A stretch of 64,000 bases of DNA from Ga0077555 sp963741565 (GTDB lineage Bacteria > Pseudomonadota > Alphaproteobacteria > Rhizobiales > Hyphomicrobiaceae). Where the stretch lies: positions 1 through 64,000 of the forward strand of contig CAVUIK010000019.1 of NCBI GenBank assembly GCA_963741565.1, in the 5' to 3' direction. The position numbers and the translations under genes are program-made. Under the pieces are notes generated by a model that worked only from the letters and a program-made list of their open reading frames with translations, made no database searches and had not been told where the DNA came from. How positions within the stretch are numbered: the stretch's first letter is position 1; the number at the start of each line of letters is the position of its first letter. Shown here piece by piece: positions 8,995 through 16,519 of the stretch.

Positions 8995-9579
8995 ATGTCG
9001 ATGTATCACGAGGGCAACCGTGATCTGCAGGATCATTTTGGTTCCAGGCCGCTCGCCGATCGGCTTGTCGAACGACTGTGGCGCTGCCGTTTCAAAGACG
9101 AGGATAAGGCGTTGATCGAAAACGCCGGCTTCTTTTTCCTGGCAACTGCGGACCGCGAAGGACGCCCGGATTGCTCATTCAAAGGTGGGCCGCCGGGCTT
9201 CGTCAAAGTTCCTTCCTCGGATCTGCTCGTATTCCCCGATTACGATGGGAATGGCATGTTCAAGAGCCTAGGCAACATCAAGCTCAATCCGCAGGTCGGC
9301 TTGCTGTTCGTCACCTTGGGGGAAAAGCCGCAGCGCTTGCGCGTAAACGGGCGGGCCAGTCTCCACTTCGAAGACCCGATGCTGGAGGAACTGGCCGGCG
9401 CGCAACTAATTGTGAGGGTCATTCCAGAAGACATTTTCCCTAATTGTCCACGCTACATTCCAAACCTGGATGCCAACAAGCCTTCTGACGACCTGCCTCG
9501 GGTCAATGTCGCGCCCAAAGAGCCAGCCTGGAAAACCTTTGATGCCTTCAAGGATGTTGTGCCCCCTCGCAAGCGGTAG
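8995..9579 (+). CDS. Pyridoxamine 5'-phosphate oxidase-like flavin-binding protein
   Basis: A 194-residue protein with the split-barrel FMN-binding fold. FLATADREGRPDCSFKGG (near residues 47-65) is the strand pair that holds the flavin phosphate. LVFPDYDGNGMFKSLGNI and NPQVGLLFVTLGEKPQRLRV form the following strands, and the GRASL strand precedes the C-terminal part. The opening residues (MSMYHEGNRDLQDHFGSRPL) are typical of a subfamily of PNPOx-like proteins whose substrate is not settled; it is probably not the true PdxH. AAGGAGG lies 7 bases before ATG. It is monocistronic, followed by tRNA-Arg on the other strand. Confidence 0.82.
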   Translation: MSMYHEGNRDLQDHFGSRPLADRLVERLWRCRFKDEDKALIENAGFFFLATADREGRPDCSFKGGPPGFVKVPSSDLLVFPDYDGNGMFKSLGNIKLNPQVGLLFVTLGEKPQRLRVNGRASLHFEDPMLEELAGAQLIVRVIPEDIFPNCPRYIPNLDANKPSDDLPRVNVAPKEPAWKTFDAFKDVVPPRKR

Positions 9580-9643
9580 GCAATGCGAACATCTTGCAAC
9601 CGTGACTGACAAAGCAACATGCGAGCATGTTGATATCAAGCAG

Positions 9644-9720
9644 TGGCGCACCCAGCAGGATTCGAACCTGCGACCTTCGCCTTCGGAGGGCGACACTCTA
9701 TCCAGCTGAGCTATGGGTGC
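9644..9720 (-). tRNA. tRNA-Arg (CCG)
   Basis: On the minus strand: acceptor gcaccca pairs with tgggtgc, a D arm with agctcagctggatagagt, anticodon arm tcgccctccgaaggcga with CCG in a 7-nt loop, T arm gcaggttcgaatcctgc, discriminator G and an encoded CCA. CCG reads the CGG arginine codon. Coordinates include CCA. Confidence 0.95.
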
Positions 9721-9863
9721 GAGCCAGCCTTCTGATACCCCAACCGGGACCTGCCTGCAAACTCTTATCCGGCGGCACGAAGACAGGCTCGGCGCCAGCG
9801 GTGCCGATCGCCGCGAGATCCGCTCTCCGGACAGTGGATCTCGCGCGGTTCACCAGCCCCGAC

Positions 9864-10892
9864 TTAGAACTGGCGCGGCTTGACCCGGCGCAGCTCCGGC
9901 AGCAGCTCGTCGGAGATCAGCCGCATGCTCTGCAAGGCGAGCGAGGCGGGCATGCCCGCCCAGTTCGTGCGTACCACCAGATGGCTGCAGCCAAGGTCCT
10001 CCCAGTACGGCCGCAGCTGCTGGTAGCACTCCTCCGGCGAACCGATGATGAAGCGACCCTCGCTCAGCCGGTCGAACGTCGCCGAGAAGTCGGCGCCATC
10101 CGGCATCACCTTGTCCTGGCCCCACGTCGCGTAATCCTTGTATTTGCCGCCGAGATAGGGCGCCGCCATCTCGATGGCGGTGCGGCGGTCTTTGGCGCAG
10201 AACACCTCCTTGAAGACCGGAAGGTCCTTCGGGAACGGCTTACCGCACGCCTTGAGCTCATCCCGGTAGACGCCCATCATGCGACTGAGCGAGGCGAGCG
10301 TCGCATGCGGGTTGATGAACCACGCGTCGCTCATGCGCGCGGCGCGGCGGACGGCTGGATCGTTGTTGGCCGCGATCCAGATCGGCGGGCGCGGCTGCTG
10401 GATCGGGCGGATATTCATGACGACATTGTCGAGTTTGCAGGTGTCGTCCTCGAACGTCACGGGCTCGCCGCTCCAGAGCTTCTGGACCAGCTCGAGATAG
10501 GTCTCGAAACGCTTCACCCGCTCGCCCTTCGGCACCCGGAACGCATCGAACTCCATGTCGCGGTAGCCGAGACCGACGCCAAAGATGAAATTGCCCTTCG
10601 CGATAATGTCGAGCGTGGCGATCGTCTCCGCGGTGTAGACGGGATTGTGCAGATTGAGCAGGAGGATGCCGGTGCCGATCCGCATCTCGCCGGCTTCCGC
10701 CGCGAGCCGCGCCAGGAAGGGCACCAGCTGCAGCTGCTTGTTGTCGCCTTCATTGAGGTAGTGCTGGCCCGTCAACACCGTGTCCCAGCCGCGATCGCGG
10801 GCGTGGTGGACCATGGTGATCTGGTCCGTGAGGGCCGAGACCATGTCGCGGTCGAGCCGCTGCTGATTGGTAATGAAGAGACCGATTTTCAT
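9864..10892 (-). CDS. LLM class flavin-dependent oxidoreductase (bacterial luciferase-like)
   Basis: A 342-residue TIM-barrel protein of the luciferase-like monooxygenase family. MKIGLFITNQ forms the first strand, HHARDRGWDTVLTGQHYLN the second, LARLAAEAGEMRIGTGILLL the conserved core, and GVGLGYRDMEFDAFRVPKGER the loop that binds the flavin phosphate. WIAANNDPAVRRAAR and SPEECYQQLRPYWEDLG complete the barrel. Such enzymes use FMNH2 or F420; the substrate is not predictable. The start at 10892 was chosen because MKIGLF is the conserved first strand and the longer upstream frame is antisense to dapD. It is divergent from dapD, with about 150 bp between. Confidence 0.85.
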   Translation of the reverse strand: MKIGLFITNQQRLDRDMVSALTDQITMVHHARDRGWDTVLTGQHYLNEGDNKQLQLVPFLARLAAEAGEMRIGTGILLLNLHNPVYTAETIATLDIIAKGNFIFGVGLGYRDMEFDAFRVPKGERVKRFETYLELVQKLWSGEPVTFEDDTCKLDNVVMNIRPIQQPRPPIWIAANNDPAVRRAARMSDAWFINPHATLASLSRMMGVYRDELKACGKPFPKDLPVFKEVFCAKDRRTAIEMAAPYLGGKYKDYATWGQDKVMPDGADFSATFDRLSEGRFIIGSPEECYQQLRPYWEDLGCSHLVVRTNWAGMPASLALQSMRLISDELLPELRRVKPRQF

Positions 10893-11040
10893 CGCGGTTC
10901 CGGCTTCCTCGAGACCGAGGCAAAAAAGGCACCTTGCCTCCGCCATCTCAGGTTCGCAAGCGCAGATCGCCCGGCAATTGACAGCATCGTAGCTCCGCGC
11001 CACAAGGCTTGGATAGCCCCATATGCACTGGAGAGCCTCC

Positions 11041-11883
11041 ATGTCCACCGCCGCCCTGCAACAGACCATCGAGACCGCCTGGGAGATGCGCGACAAGGTC
11101 AACGCGCAAACCAAGGGCGAGGTCCGCGACGCGGTGAATTCCGCGCTCGATCTGCTCGACAAGGGCACCGCACGCACAGCCGAGAAGAAGGGTGAGGAGT
11201 GGGTCGTCAACCAGTGGCTGAAGAAGGCGGTGCTGCTGTCGTTCCGGCTCAATGACATGGGGATGATTGCGGGTGCGCCGGGTGGCGCGTCGTGGTGGGA
11301 CAAGGTGCCCTCGAAGTTCGACGGCATGGGACCGGAAGAGTTCAAGAAAGCGGCCTTTCGCGCGGTACCGGGCGCCATCGTGCGGCGTGGCGCCTATGTG
11401 GCGCCGAATGTGGTGCTGATGCCGTCGTTCGTGAACCTCGGCGCTTATGTCGGCGAGCGCACGATGGTCGACACCTGGGCAACGGTTGGCTCGTGCGCGC
11501 AGATCGGCCGCGACTGCCATCTGTCCGGCGGCGTCGGCATCGGCGGCGTGCTGGAGCCGTTGCAGGCGAACCCGGTGATCATCGAGGACAATTGCTTCAT
11601 CGGCGCGCGTTCCGAAGTGGTGGAAGGCGTCATCGTCGGCGAGGGCTCGGTGCTCTCGATGGGCGTGTTCATTTCCGCAACCACCAAGATCGTCGACCGC
11701 TCGAACGGCCGCATCCATGTCGGCAAGGTGCCGCCGTATTCGGTTGTCGTTCCGGGCTCGCTGCCGGGCCTGCCGCTGCCAAACGGCATGCAAGGTCCCG
11801 GGCTCTATTGCGCCGTGATCGTCAAGATCGTCGACGCGCAGACCCGCGCCAAGACCAGCATCAACGACCTGCTGCGGGATTGA
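11041..11883 (+). CDS. dapD: 2,3,4,5-tetrahydropyridine-2,6-dicarboxylate N-succinyltransferase
   Basis: This 280-residue enzyme transfers succinate from succinyl-CoA to tetrahydrodipicolinate in lysine and meso-diaminopimelate synthesis. The helical N-terminal domain is followed by LLSFRLNDMGMIAGAPGGAS and WWDKVPSKFDGM, and then a left-handed beta-helix of hexapeptide repeats (GAIVRRGAYVAPNVVLMPSF, GAYVGERTMVDTWATVGSCA, QIGRDCHLSGGVGIGGVLEP) with the acyltransferase C-terminal strands. The length is normal. The start at 11041 has ggagag upstream and MSTAALQQTIETAW is typical. dapE of the same pathway lies 2.4 kb downstream on the same strand. Confidence 0.97.
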   Translation: MSTAALQQTIETAWEMRDKVNAQTKGEVRDAVNSALDLLDKGTARTAEKKGEEWVVNQWLKKAVLLSFRLNDMGMIAGAPGGASWWDKVPSKFDGMGPEEFKKAAFRAVPGAIVRRGAYVAPNVVLMPSFVNLGAYVGERTMVDTWATVGSCAQIGRDCHLSGGVGIGGVLEPLQANPVIIEDNCFIGARSEVVEGVIVGEGSVLSMGVFISATTKIVDRSNGRIHVGKVPPYSVVVPGSLPGLPLPNGMQGPGLYCAVIVKIVDAQTRAKTSINDLLRD

Positions 11884-11905
11884 CCTCGTCGCCCGGGGGC
11901 GAACC

Positions 11906-12220
11906 ATGATTGTCGATGTGCGAACCTATACGCTCGTTCCGCGCAAAATGCCGGCCTATCTCGAACTGTTCGAGCGCTACGCGCTGCCCGTCATGCAGCG
12001 CCATGGTCTCGAACTGGCCGGCTACTACACGAGCGTCATCGGCCCGCTCAATCAGGTCGTCCATATCTGGCGCTACGACAGCCTCGCCGACATGGAGCGC
12101 AAGCGCGCGGCTCGCGATGCGGATCCGGAGTGGGCGGCGTTCTTGCAGCGCACCGAGGGCATGGTCTTGATGCAGGACGACAAGGTGATGCGACCCGCGC
12201 CATTTTCACCGCCGGGTTGA
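11906..12220 (+). CDS. NIPSNAP family protein
   Basis: A 104-residue ferredoxin-like-fold protein that begins MIVDVRTYTLVPRKMPAYLE, with LAGYYTSVIGPLNQVVHIWR and DPEWAAFLQRTEGMV, the pattern of NIPSNAP proteins. Bacterial members are small dimeric alpha/beta barrel proteins without an assigned reaction, often beside catabolic enzymes. It begins 22 bp after dapD, so is probably co-transcribed with it. Confidence 0.82.
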   Translation: MIVDVRTYTLVPRKMPAYLELFERYALPVMQRHGLELAGYYTSVIGPLNQVVHIWRYDSLADMERKRAARDADPEWAAFLQRTEGMVLMQDDKVMRPAPFSPPG

Positions 12221-12224
12221 CAGC

Positions 12225-12289
12225 CCGGTTGCGCAGTGGGCAAGCGAAGGGCAACCAAGGACCGGTTGCGCAGTGGGCAAGCGAAGGGC
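12225..12289. repeat. Direct repeat, 28 bp, period 37
   Basis: A 28-bp sequence starting ccggttgcgcagtgggcaag occurs at 12225-12252 and again, identically, at 12262-12289. It fills the gap between the NIPSNAP stop (12220) and the next ATG (12298), and the second copy includes the purine-rich stretch that would serve as that gene's ribosome binding site. It looks like a recent tandem duplication of the leader. Confidence 0.75.
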
Positions 12290-12297
12290 CAACACGC

Positions 12298-13091
12298 ATG
12301 TACCGCAAGCTCGAATCCGAGAAGATCATCGCGTCACTCGCCACACTCGAGCACCGCATCAAGAGCGGTTCCCGGACGCTGGCCTGGCAAGGGTCTGTGC
12401 CGAACTCACGCGCATCGCCGGCGAGCACAAGGAGCGGGCCGAGCAGATCGCGCGTCCAAACTGGCCACTTCGGGCCGTCGTGTGGGCGGTCATCGCGGCG
12501 TGCGTCATCCTGCTCGTCAAGACCGGCAACCTGATCGACTTCTCCAAGACTACCGCCGATAGCGTCTATTCCGTGCTGCAGGGCATCGAAGCCGCGATGA
12601 ACATCATCGTGCTGATGGGCGCATCCGCGCTGTTCCTGTTCACCGTCGAGGAACGCATGAAGCGCCGCCGTGCGCTGATGGCTCTGCATGAACTGCGTTC
12701 GATTGCCCACGTCATCGACATGCATCAATTGACCAAAGACCCGATGCAAACGCTTGCCGGCAACGCGGCAACGCCGTCGTCTCCGAAACGCGAGCTGACG
12801 CCGTTCCTACTGACACGCTATCTGGACTACTGCTCCGAAATGCTGTCGCTGACGGCGAAGGTCGCAACGCTCTATGCCCAGAGCCTGCCAGATCCGACGG
12901 TGTCCAGCACCGCCAACGACCTCGAGCAGCTCTGCACAAACCTCTCGAACAAGATCTGGCAGAAGATCAGCATCGTGCATCGGATCATCGAGCAGGCGCC
13001 GCGATCATCGGTGCCGCAGGTGCGGCTGTCCGCATCGACGGCCGCAGCACCGATTCCGCCAACCGGCAGCTTGGCGAACGATCCGGCGTGA
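12298..13091 (+). pseudogene. Conserved hypothetical two-TM membrane protein, frameshifted near its N-terminus
   Basis: ATG at 12298, preceded by gaaggg, opens MYRKLESEKIIASLATLEHR then IK. The frame then turns into low-quality sequence, while RFPDAGLARVCAELTRIAGE continues in another frame from about 12362. One missing G in aagagcgg (aaggagcgg expected) would restore a protein of about 264 residues. It has two hydrophobic segments (WPLRAVVWAVIAACVILLV and AMNIIVLMGASALFLFTVEE) and a helical C-terminal half (YLDYCSEMLSLTAKVATLYA, NKIWQKISIVHRIIEQ). Hypothetical proteins of this kind occur in Bradyrhizobium-type bacteria; function unknown. An alternative is a start in the second frame at 12273, but that would give a nonsense N-terminus. 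Confidence 0.6.
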
Positions 13092-13098
13092 GGCCGCC

Positions 13099-14196
13099 TC
13101 ATCGCTGAGGTTGAGCGGGGGCCGTCAGCGTTTCAAGAAAGGCTACGAGGTCCGCAACCTCGTCAGCCGACAGGCGGTCGCCTTGCGGCCCGTGCGGCAC
13201 CGCCATTGCCAGTGTCGGTACCGAGCCATTGTGCATGTAGGGGCCGGTGCGCGCGACGTTGCGCAATGTCGGCACGCGAAATGCGCCTTCGATCACCGCC
13301 GGCTCGGCCGGGCTCACCCGGGCAGCACGCCCGCGCGCATCGCTCCAACGGCCGTCGCGCCGGTAGGGGCTCCGCGCGAGCTTCTCGAGGCCGCCAGGCC
13401 GACCGCGATCCTCGCGCTTTCCCTGAACCTGTAACGGCACGCCGACGTTGTGAAAGGCGTCGGTCGCGAACCGTGGCCCGGCGTGGCAGGTCGCGCATTG
13501 CGCCGCGCCGACGAACAGCCGTAGACCGCGCAATGCCGATGGCGGATAGGCAGCAATCGCCCGTTGATCGTTGCTTTGCAGGGCATCCCGGAACGCATCG
13601 AAGGGGGTGCGCGGCGATACGATCGTCTCCTGGAACGCCGCCAACGCCTTGGCCGCATTGACGAGCGTGCGCTCCGGCGTATGCCGGGAGGCCGGCGCGC
13701 CGAAGGCCCGCGCATAACTCATGGCAAGCGTTGCATCACCCGCGATGGCGCCGTTCACGTGCTCGGGCGACGCTGCCATCTCGCGCGGGTCGAGGATCGG
13801 GCGGATGCTCTGCGCCCACAGACTGTCGGCCCCGCCATCCCAGCCGAACCACTGGAGGTGGCGGACGTCGAACAGATGCGGCGTGTTGCGGTCGAGCTCG
13901 GCGGCGGCGGAGGCCCGCATGCGCCCGTCACCCCAGGCCTTGTCCGGCTTATGGCAGCCGGCGCACGCCAGCACCCCGAAGCGCGACAGCCGCTCGTCGA
14001 AGAAGAGCTGCCGGCCGAGAGCCACCGCGGCAGGTTGCCCGGATACGCGGTTGCTGGGATCGGGCCGCCAGCGCGGCGGCCAGGGACCGTGAGCCAGAAT
14101 GTGCCGTCGTTCGGCCGGCGTTACGTCCGCCGGCGGCTCGGCCGTGGCCGCACCCGACGCCACACCGAGCAACAACAAGAGAAAGGCAGCGCGCAC
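13099..14196 (-). CDS. Dihaem cytochrome c peroxidase family protein
   Basis: A 365-residue exported protein. A signal peptide (about 1-19, cleaved after ATA) targets it to the periplasm. Two haem c attachment sites are present: CAGCH at 78-82 and CATCH at 234-238, in the CCP/MauG arrangement (LGRQLFFDERLSRFGVLACA, later GLRLFVGAAQCATCH, and FRVPTLRNVARTGPYMHNGS). Family members reduce hydrogen peroxide to water using electrons from cytochrome c, or oxidise protein substrates. Its haem would be attached by the Ccm system encoded further right. It is convergent with the preceding membrane protein gene and divergent from dapE. Confidence 0.9.
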   Translation of the reverse strand: MRAAFLLLLLGVASGAATAEPPADVTPAERRHILAHGPWPPRWRPDPSNRVSGQPAAVALGRQLFFDERLSRFGVLACAGCHKPDKAWGDGRMRASAAAELDRNTPHLFDVRHLQWFGWDGGADSLWAQSIRPILDPREMAASPEHVNGAIAGDATLAMSYARAFGAPASRHTPERTLVNAAKALAAFQETIVSPRTPFDAFRDALQSNDQRAIAAYPPSALRGLRLFVGAAQCATCHAGPRFATDAFHNVGVPLQVQGKREDRGRPGGLEKLARSPYRRDGRWSDARGRAARVSPAEPAVIEGAFRVPTLRNVARTGPYMHNGSVPTLAMAVPHGPQGDRLSADEVADLVAFLETLTAPAQPQR

Positions 14197-14290
14197 GGAA
14201 GATCCTGGTCAATGGAACCCAGGACACTAGCCATACCAAGACGCCTCTGCCAGAGATAGCGTCTCCACACTTCCACCCGGCGAGCCAGCC

Positions 14291-15469
14291 ATGCCCGACG
14301 CCCGATTTGACCCCGTTCGCTTGACACAGGAGCTGATCCGCTGCCGCTCGGTCACGCCGGACGAGGGCGGCGCGCTGACCGTTCTGGAAGCGCTTCTGAA
14401 GCCAGCGGGCTTTACCTGTCACCGCTTGACCATGACGGAACCGGGCACGCCGGACGTCGAGAACCTCTATGCCCGCTTCGGCCGCGGACAGCCCCATCTC
14501 TGCTTTGCGGGCCACACGGACGTCGTCCCTGTCGGCAACGAGGCCGCGTGGACCCGCCCCCCGTTTGGCGCCGAAATTCACGACGGGGTGCTCTACGGCC
14601 GGGGCGCCGTCGACATGAAGGGTGCGATCGCCTGCTTCGCCGCGGCGACACTGCGATATCTCGCCACCCACGGCGATCGGCCCGACATCTCGATCAGCTT
14701 TCTGATCACGGGGGACGAGGAAGGCCCCTCGATCAACGGCACCATGAAAGTGCTCGACTGGATGCGCGACGCCGGCGAGGTGATGAGTGCCTGCATCGTG
14801 GGCGAACCTTCGAACCCGAAACAACTCGGCGACGAGATCAAAATCGGCCGGCGCGGATCGCTCAACGGTGAGCTGGTCGTGCTGGGCCGGCAGGGGCACG
14901 CCGCCTACCCGCAGCTCGCCGAAAACCCGGTGCCGAAACTGGCACGCCTGATCGACCGGTTGTCATCGACGACGCTCGACCAGGGCACCCCTGACTTCCA
15001 GGCGTCAAGCCTGCAGGTCACCGTGATCTCGGCGCCGAATGCAGCGACCAATGTCATACCTGCGGAGGCCCGCGCCAAATTCAACGTGCGCTACAACGAT
15101 CTCTGGCGCCGCCCGAAGCTCGAGGCGTGGGTGCGCGAGCAATGCGCCATTGCCGCCGCCGAAGTCGATGCCCGCCACACCGTGACATTCTCCGGGACCG
15201 GCGATGTCTTCCTGACCAAACCCGGTCCGCTGGTCTCAACCATGCGCGACGCGGTCAAATCGGCCACCGGGCGCGAACCCGCGCTGACCACCGGGGGCGG
15301 CACGTCGGATGCCCGCTTCATCCAGGCCTACTGTCCCGTCATCGAGTTCGGGCTTGTCAATGAGACGATCCACGCCGTCGACGAGCGCGTGCCGGTTGCC
15401 GATCTGCATCGGCTGACCGACATCTACCAACGCTTCATCGAGGGCTACTTCGCGCCTGCCGCACGATAA
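14291..15469 (+). CDS. dapE: Succinyl-diaminopimelate desuccinylase
   Basis: This 392-residue M20-family zinc enzyme hydrolyses N-succinyl-LL-diaminopimelate to LL-diaminopimelate and succinate. Metal-binding motifs are AGHTDVVP near residue 74, GRGAVDMKGA near 103 with the bridging Asp, and TGDEEGPSING near 137 with the catalytic Glu pair. The dimerisation domain (GRRGSLNGELVVLGRQGHAA) and the C-terminal GGTSDARF and IEFGLVNETIHAVDE are all typical of DapE rather than ArgE. The start is 13 bp after a stop and matches family length. It is in the same pathway as dapD. Confidence 0.96.
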   Translation: MPDARFDPVRLTQELIRCRSVTPDEGGALTVLEALLKPAGFTCHRLTMTEPGTPDVENLYARFGRGQPHLCFAGHTDVVPVGNEAAWTRPPFGAEIHDGVLYGRGAVDMKGAIACFAAATLRYLATHGDRPDISISFLITGDEEGPSINGTMKVLDWMRDAGEVMSACIVGEPSNPKQLGDEIKIGRRGSLNGELVVLGRQGHAAYPQLAENPVPKLARLIDRLSSTTLDQGTPDFQASSLQVTVISAPNAATNVIPAEARAKFNVRYNDLWRRPKLEAWVREQCAIAAAEVDARHTVTFSGTGDVFLTKPGPLVSTMRDAVKSATGREPALTTGGGTSDARFIQAYCPVIEFGLVNETIHAVDERVPVADLHRLTDIYQRFIEGYFAPAAR

Positions 15470-15473
15470 CCGC

Positions 15474-16430
15474 TCAGATCCGCTCGCAGGCCGTGCGTAT
15501 CGCCTTGCGGAGCCACTGATGGGCCGGATCGTCGTCCAATCGCGAATGCCAGACGCTGTAGATCGGGATCGGCGCGATATCGAAGGGCAGCGGATGCAAC
15601 TCGATTGGAAAATGGCGGGCGAACCGCCGCGCGACGCGCTCGGATACGGTCGCCACATAATCACTCGATGCCACGACCCACGGCATCGCGCCAAGCGTCG
15701 ACGCCAGAAACTGAAAATTGCGGTTGACGCGCGCACGGTTGAGACGCGTCGCGATTGGGCTGTCCCCCCGCTTCCGGGTCCAGGTCAAACCCGCATGCTG
15801 CAACGTCTGGAAGGTCTCGACCGTCAACGCCTTCTTGGAGCCAAGCACCGGATGTCCTTTCCGGGCGATCAGATAGAACGGATCCTGGTACAGCAACTCG
15901 TGGCTGAGCTCGTTGTTCGCTCCGACCTCATAGTCGATCGACAGTTCCGTCTCGCCGCTGCGCAACTGCTCGTTCAGCATAGCGGCCCGCTCGCTCAGGA
16001 TATGAAACCGGACGCCCGGCGCCTCCTTTTGCGCATACTCCAGCAGCGAGGGCGCGATGACGCAGTCTCCGCCGACCGGAATATCGATGGTGAAGATACG
16101 GCTCGCCGTGGCCGGATCGAAGGTCTTCTCCTTGGTCAATCCCGCCATGAGTTGGTCCAAAGCCTGCCGCACGACATGGTAGATTTCCGTGGCCTCCTTC
16201 GTCGGCGTCACTCCACGACCATGAGTCACGAACAGCTCCGCGCCGAGCTGCTCCTCGAATTTATCGATGGTGCGGCTGACCTTTGGAACGGTCATCCCGA
16301 GACGCGTCGCGGCCCGAGTGAGGTTGCGATCTTCCATGACGACATCGAACACCTTGAGCGCATTGAGGTCGATTCCAGCCAAGTCGCGCGGCTTCTTCGA
16401 AGATGATTTCGTGTTAGCTGCCTTGGCCAT
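15474..16430 (-). CDS. LysR family transcriptional regulator
   Basis: A 318-residue regulator. After a Lys/Ser-rich start, LNALKVFDVVMEDRNLTRAA and TRLGMTVPKVSRTIDKFEEQ (about residues 23-65) form the LysR winged helix-turn-helix. The rest is the periplasmic-binding-protein-like effector domain (IFTIDIPVGGDCVIAP, LLYQDPFYLIARKGHPVLGS). The helix has TVPKVSR where most members have SQSAVSR, a conservative variation. It is convergent with dapE (4 bp apart) and lies downstream of, and in the same direction as, the GMC oxidoreductase genes, so it may regulate those; that is inference from position. Confidence 0.88.
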   Translation of the reverse strand: MAKAANTKSSSKKPRDLAGIDLNALKVFDVVMEDRNLTRAATRLGMTVPKVSRTIDKFEEQLGAELFVTHGRGVTPTKEATEIYHVVRQALDQLMAGLTKEKTFDPATASRIFTIDIPVGGDCVIAPSLLEYAQKEAPGVRFHILSERAAMLNEQLRSGETELSIDYEVGANNELSHELLYQDPFYLIARKGHPVLGSKKALTVETFQTLQHAGLTWTRKRGDSPIATRLNRARVNRNFQFLASTLGAMPWVVASSDYVATVSERVARRFARHFPIELHPLPFDIAPIPIYSVWHSRLDDDPAHQWLRKAIRTACERI

Positions 16431-16519
16431 GCCAATCCGTCGCGTCCTCTCGTTTTTTGTCCACTTTCAAACTGTTCGCCAAGGAACTCACGCAGCAAGG
16501 CCAATTCGAACGAATTGGC

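Noticed and set aside
9617..9634. Hairpin caacatg / catgttg after the PNPOx-like gene as a terminator
   Set aside because: The stem is only 7 bp, AT-rich, and lacks a T tract; too weak to call.
9627..11195. 522-residue plus-strand frame across tRNA-Arg and the LLM oxidoreductase
   Set aside because: It runs through a tRNA gene and is antisense to a well-supported enzyme.
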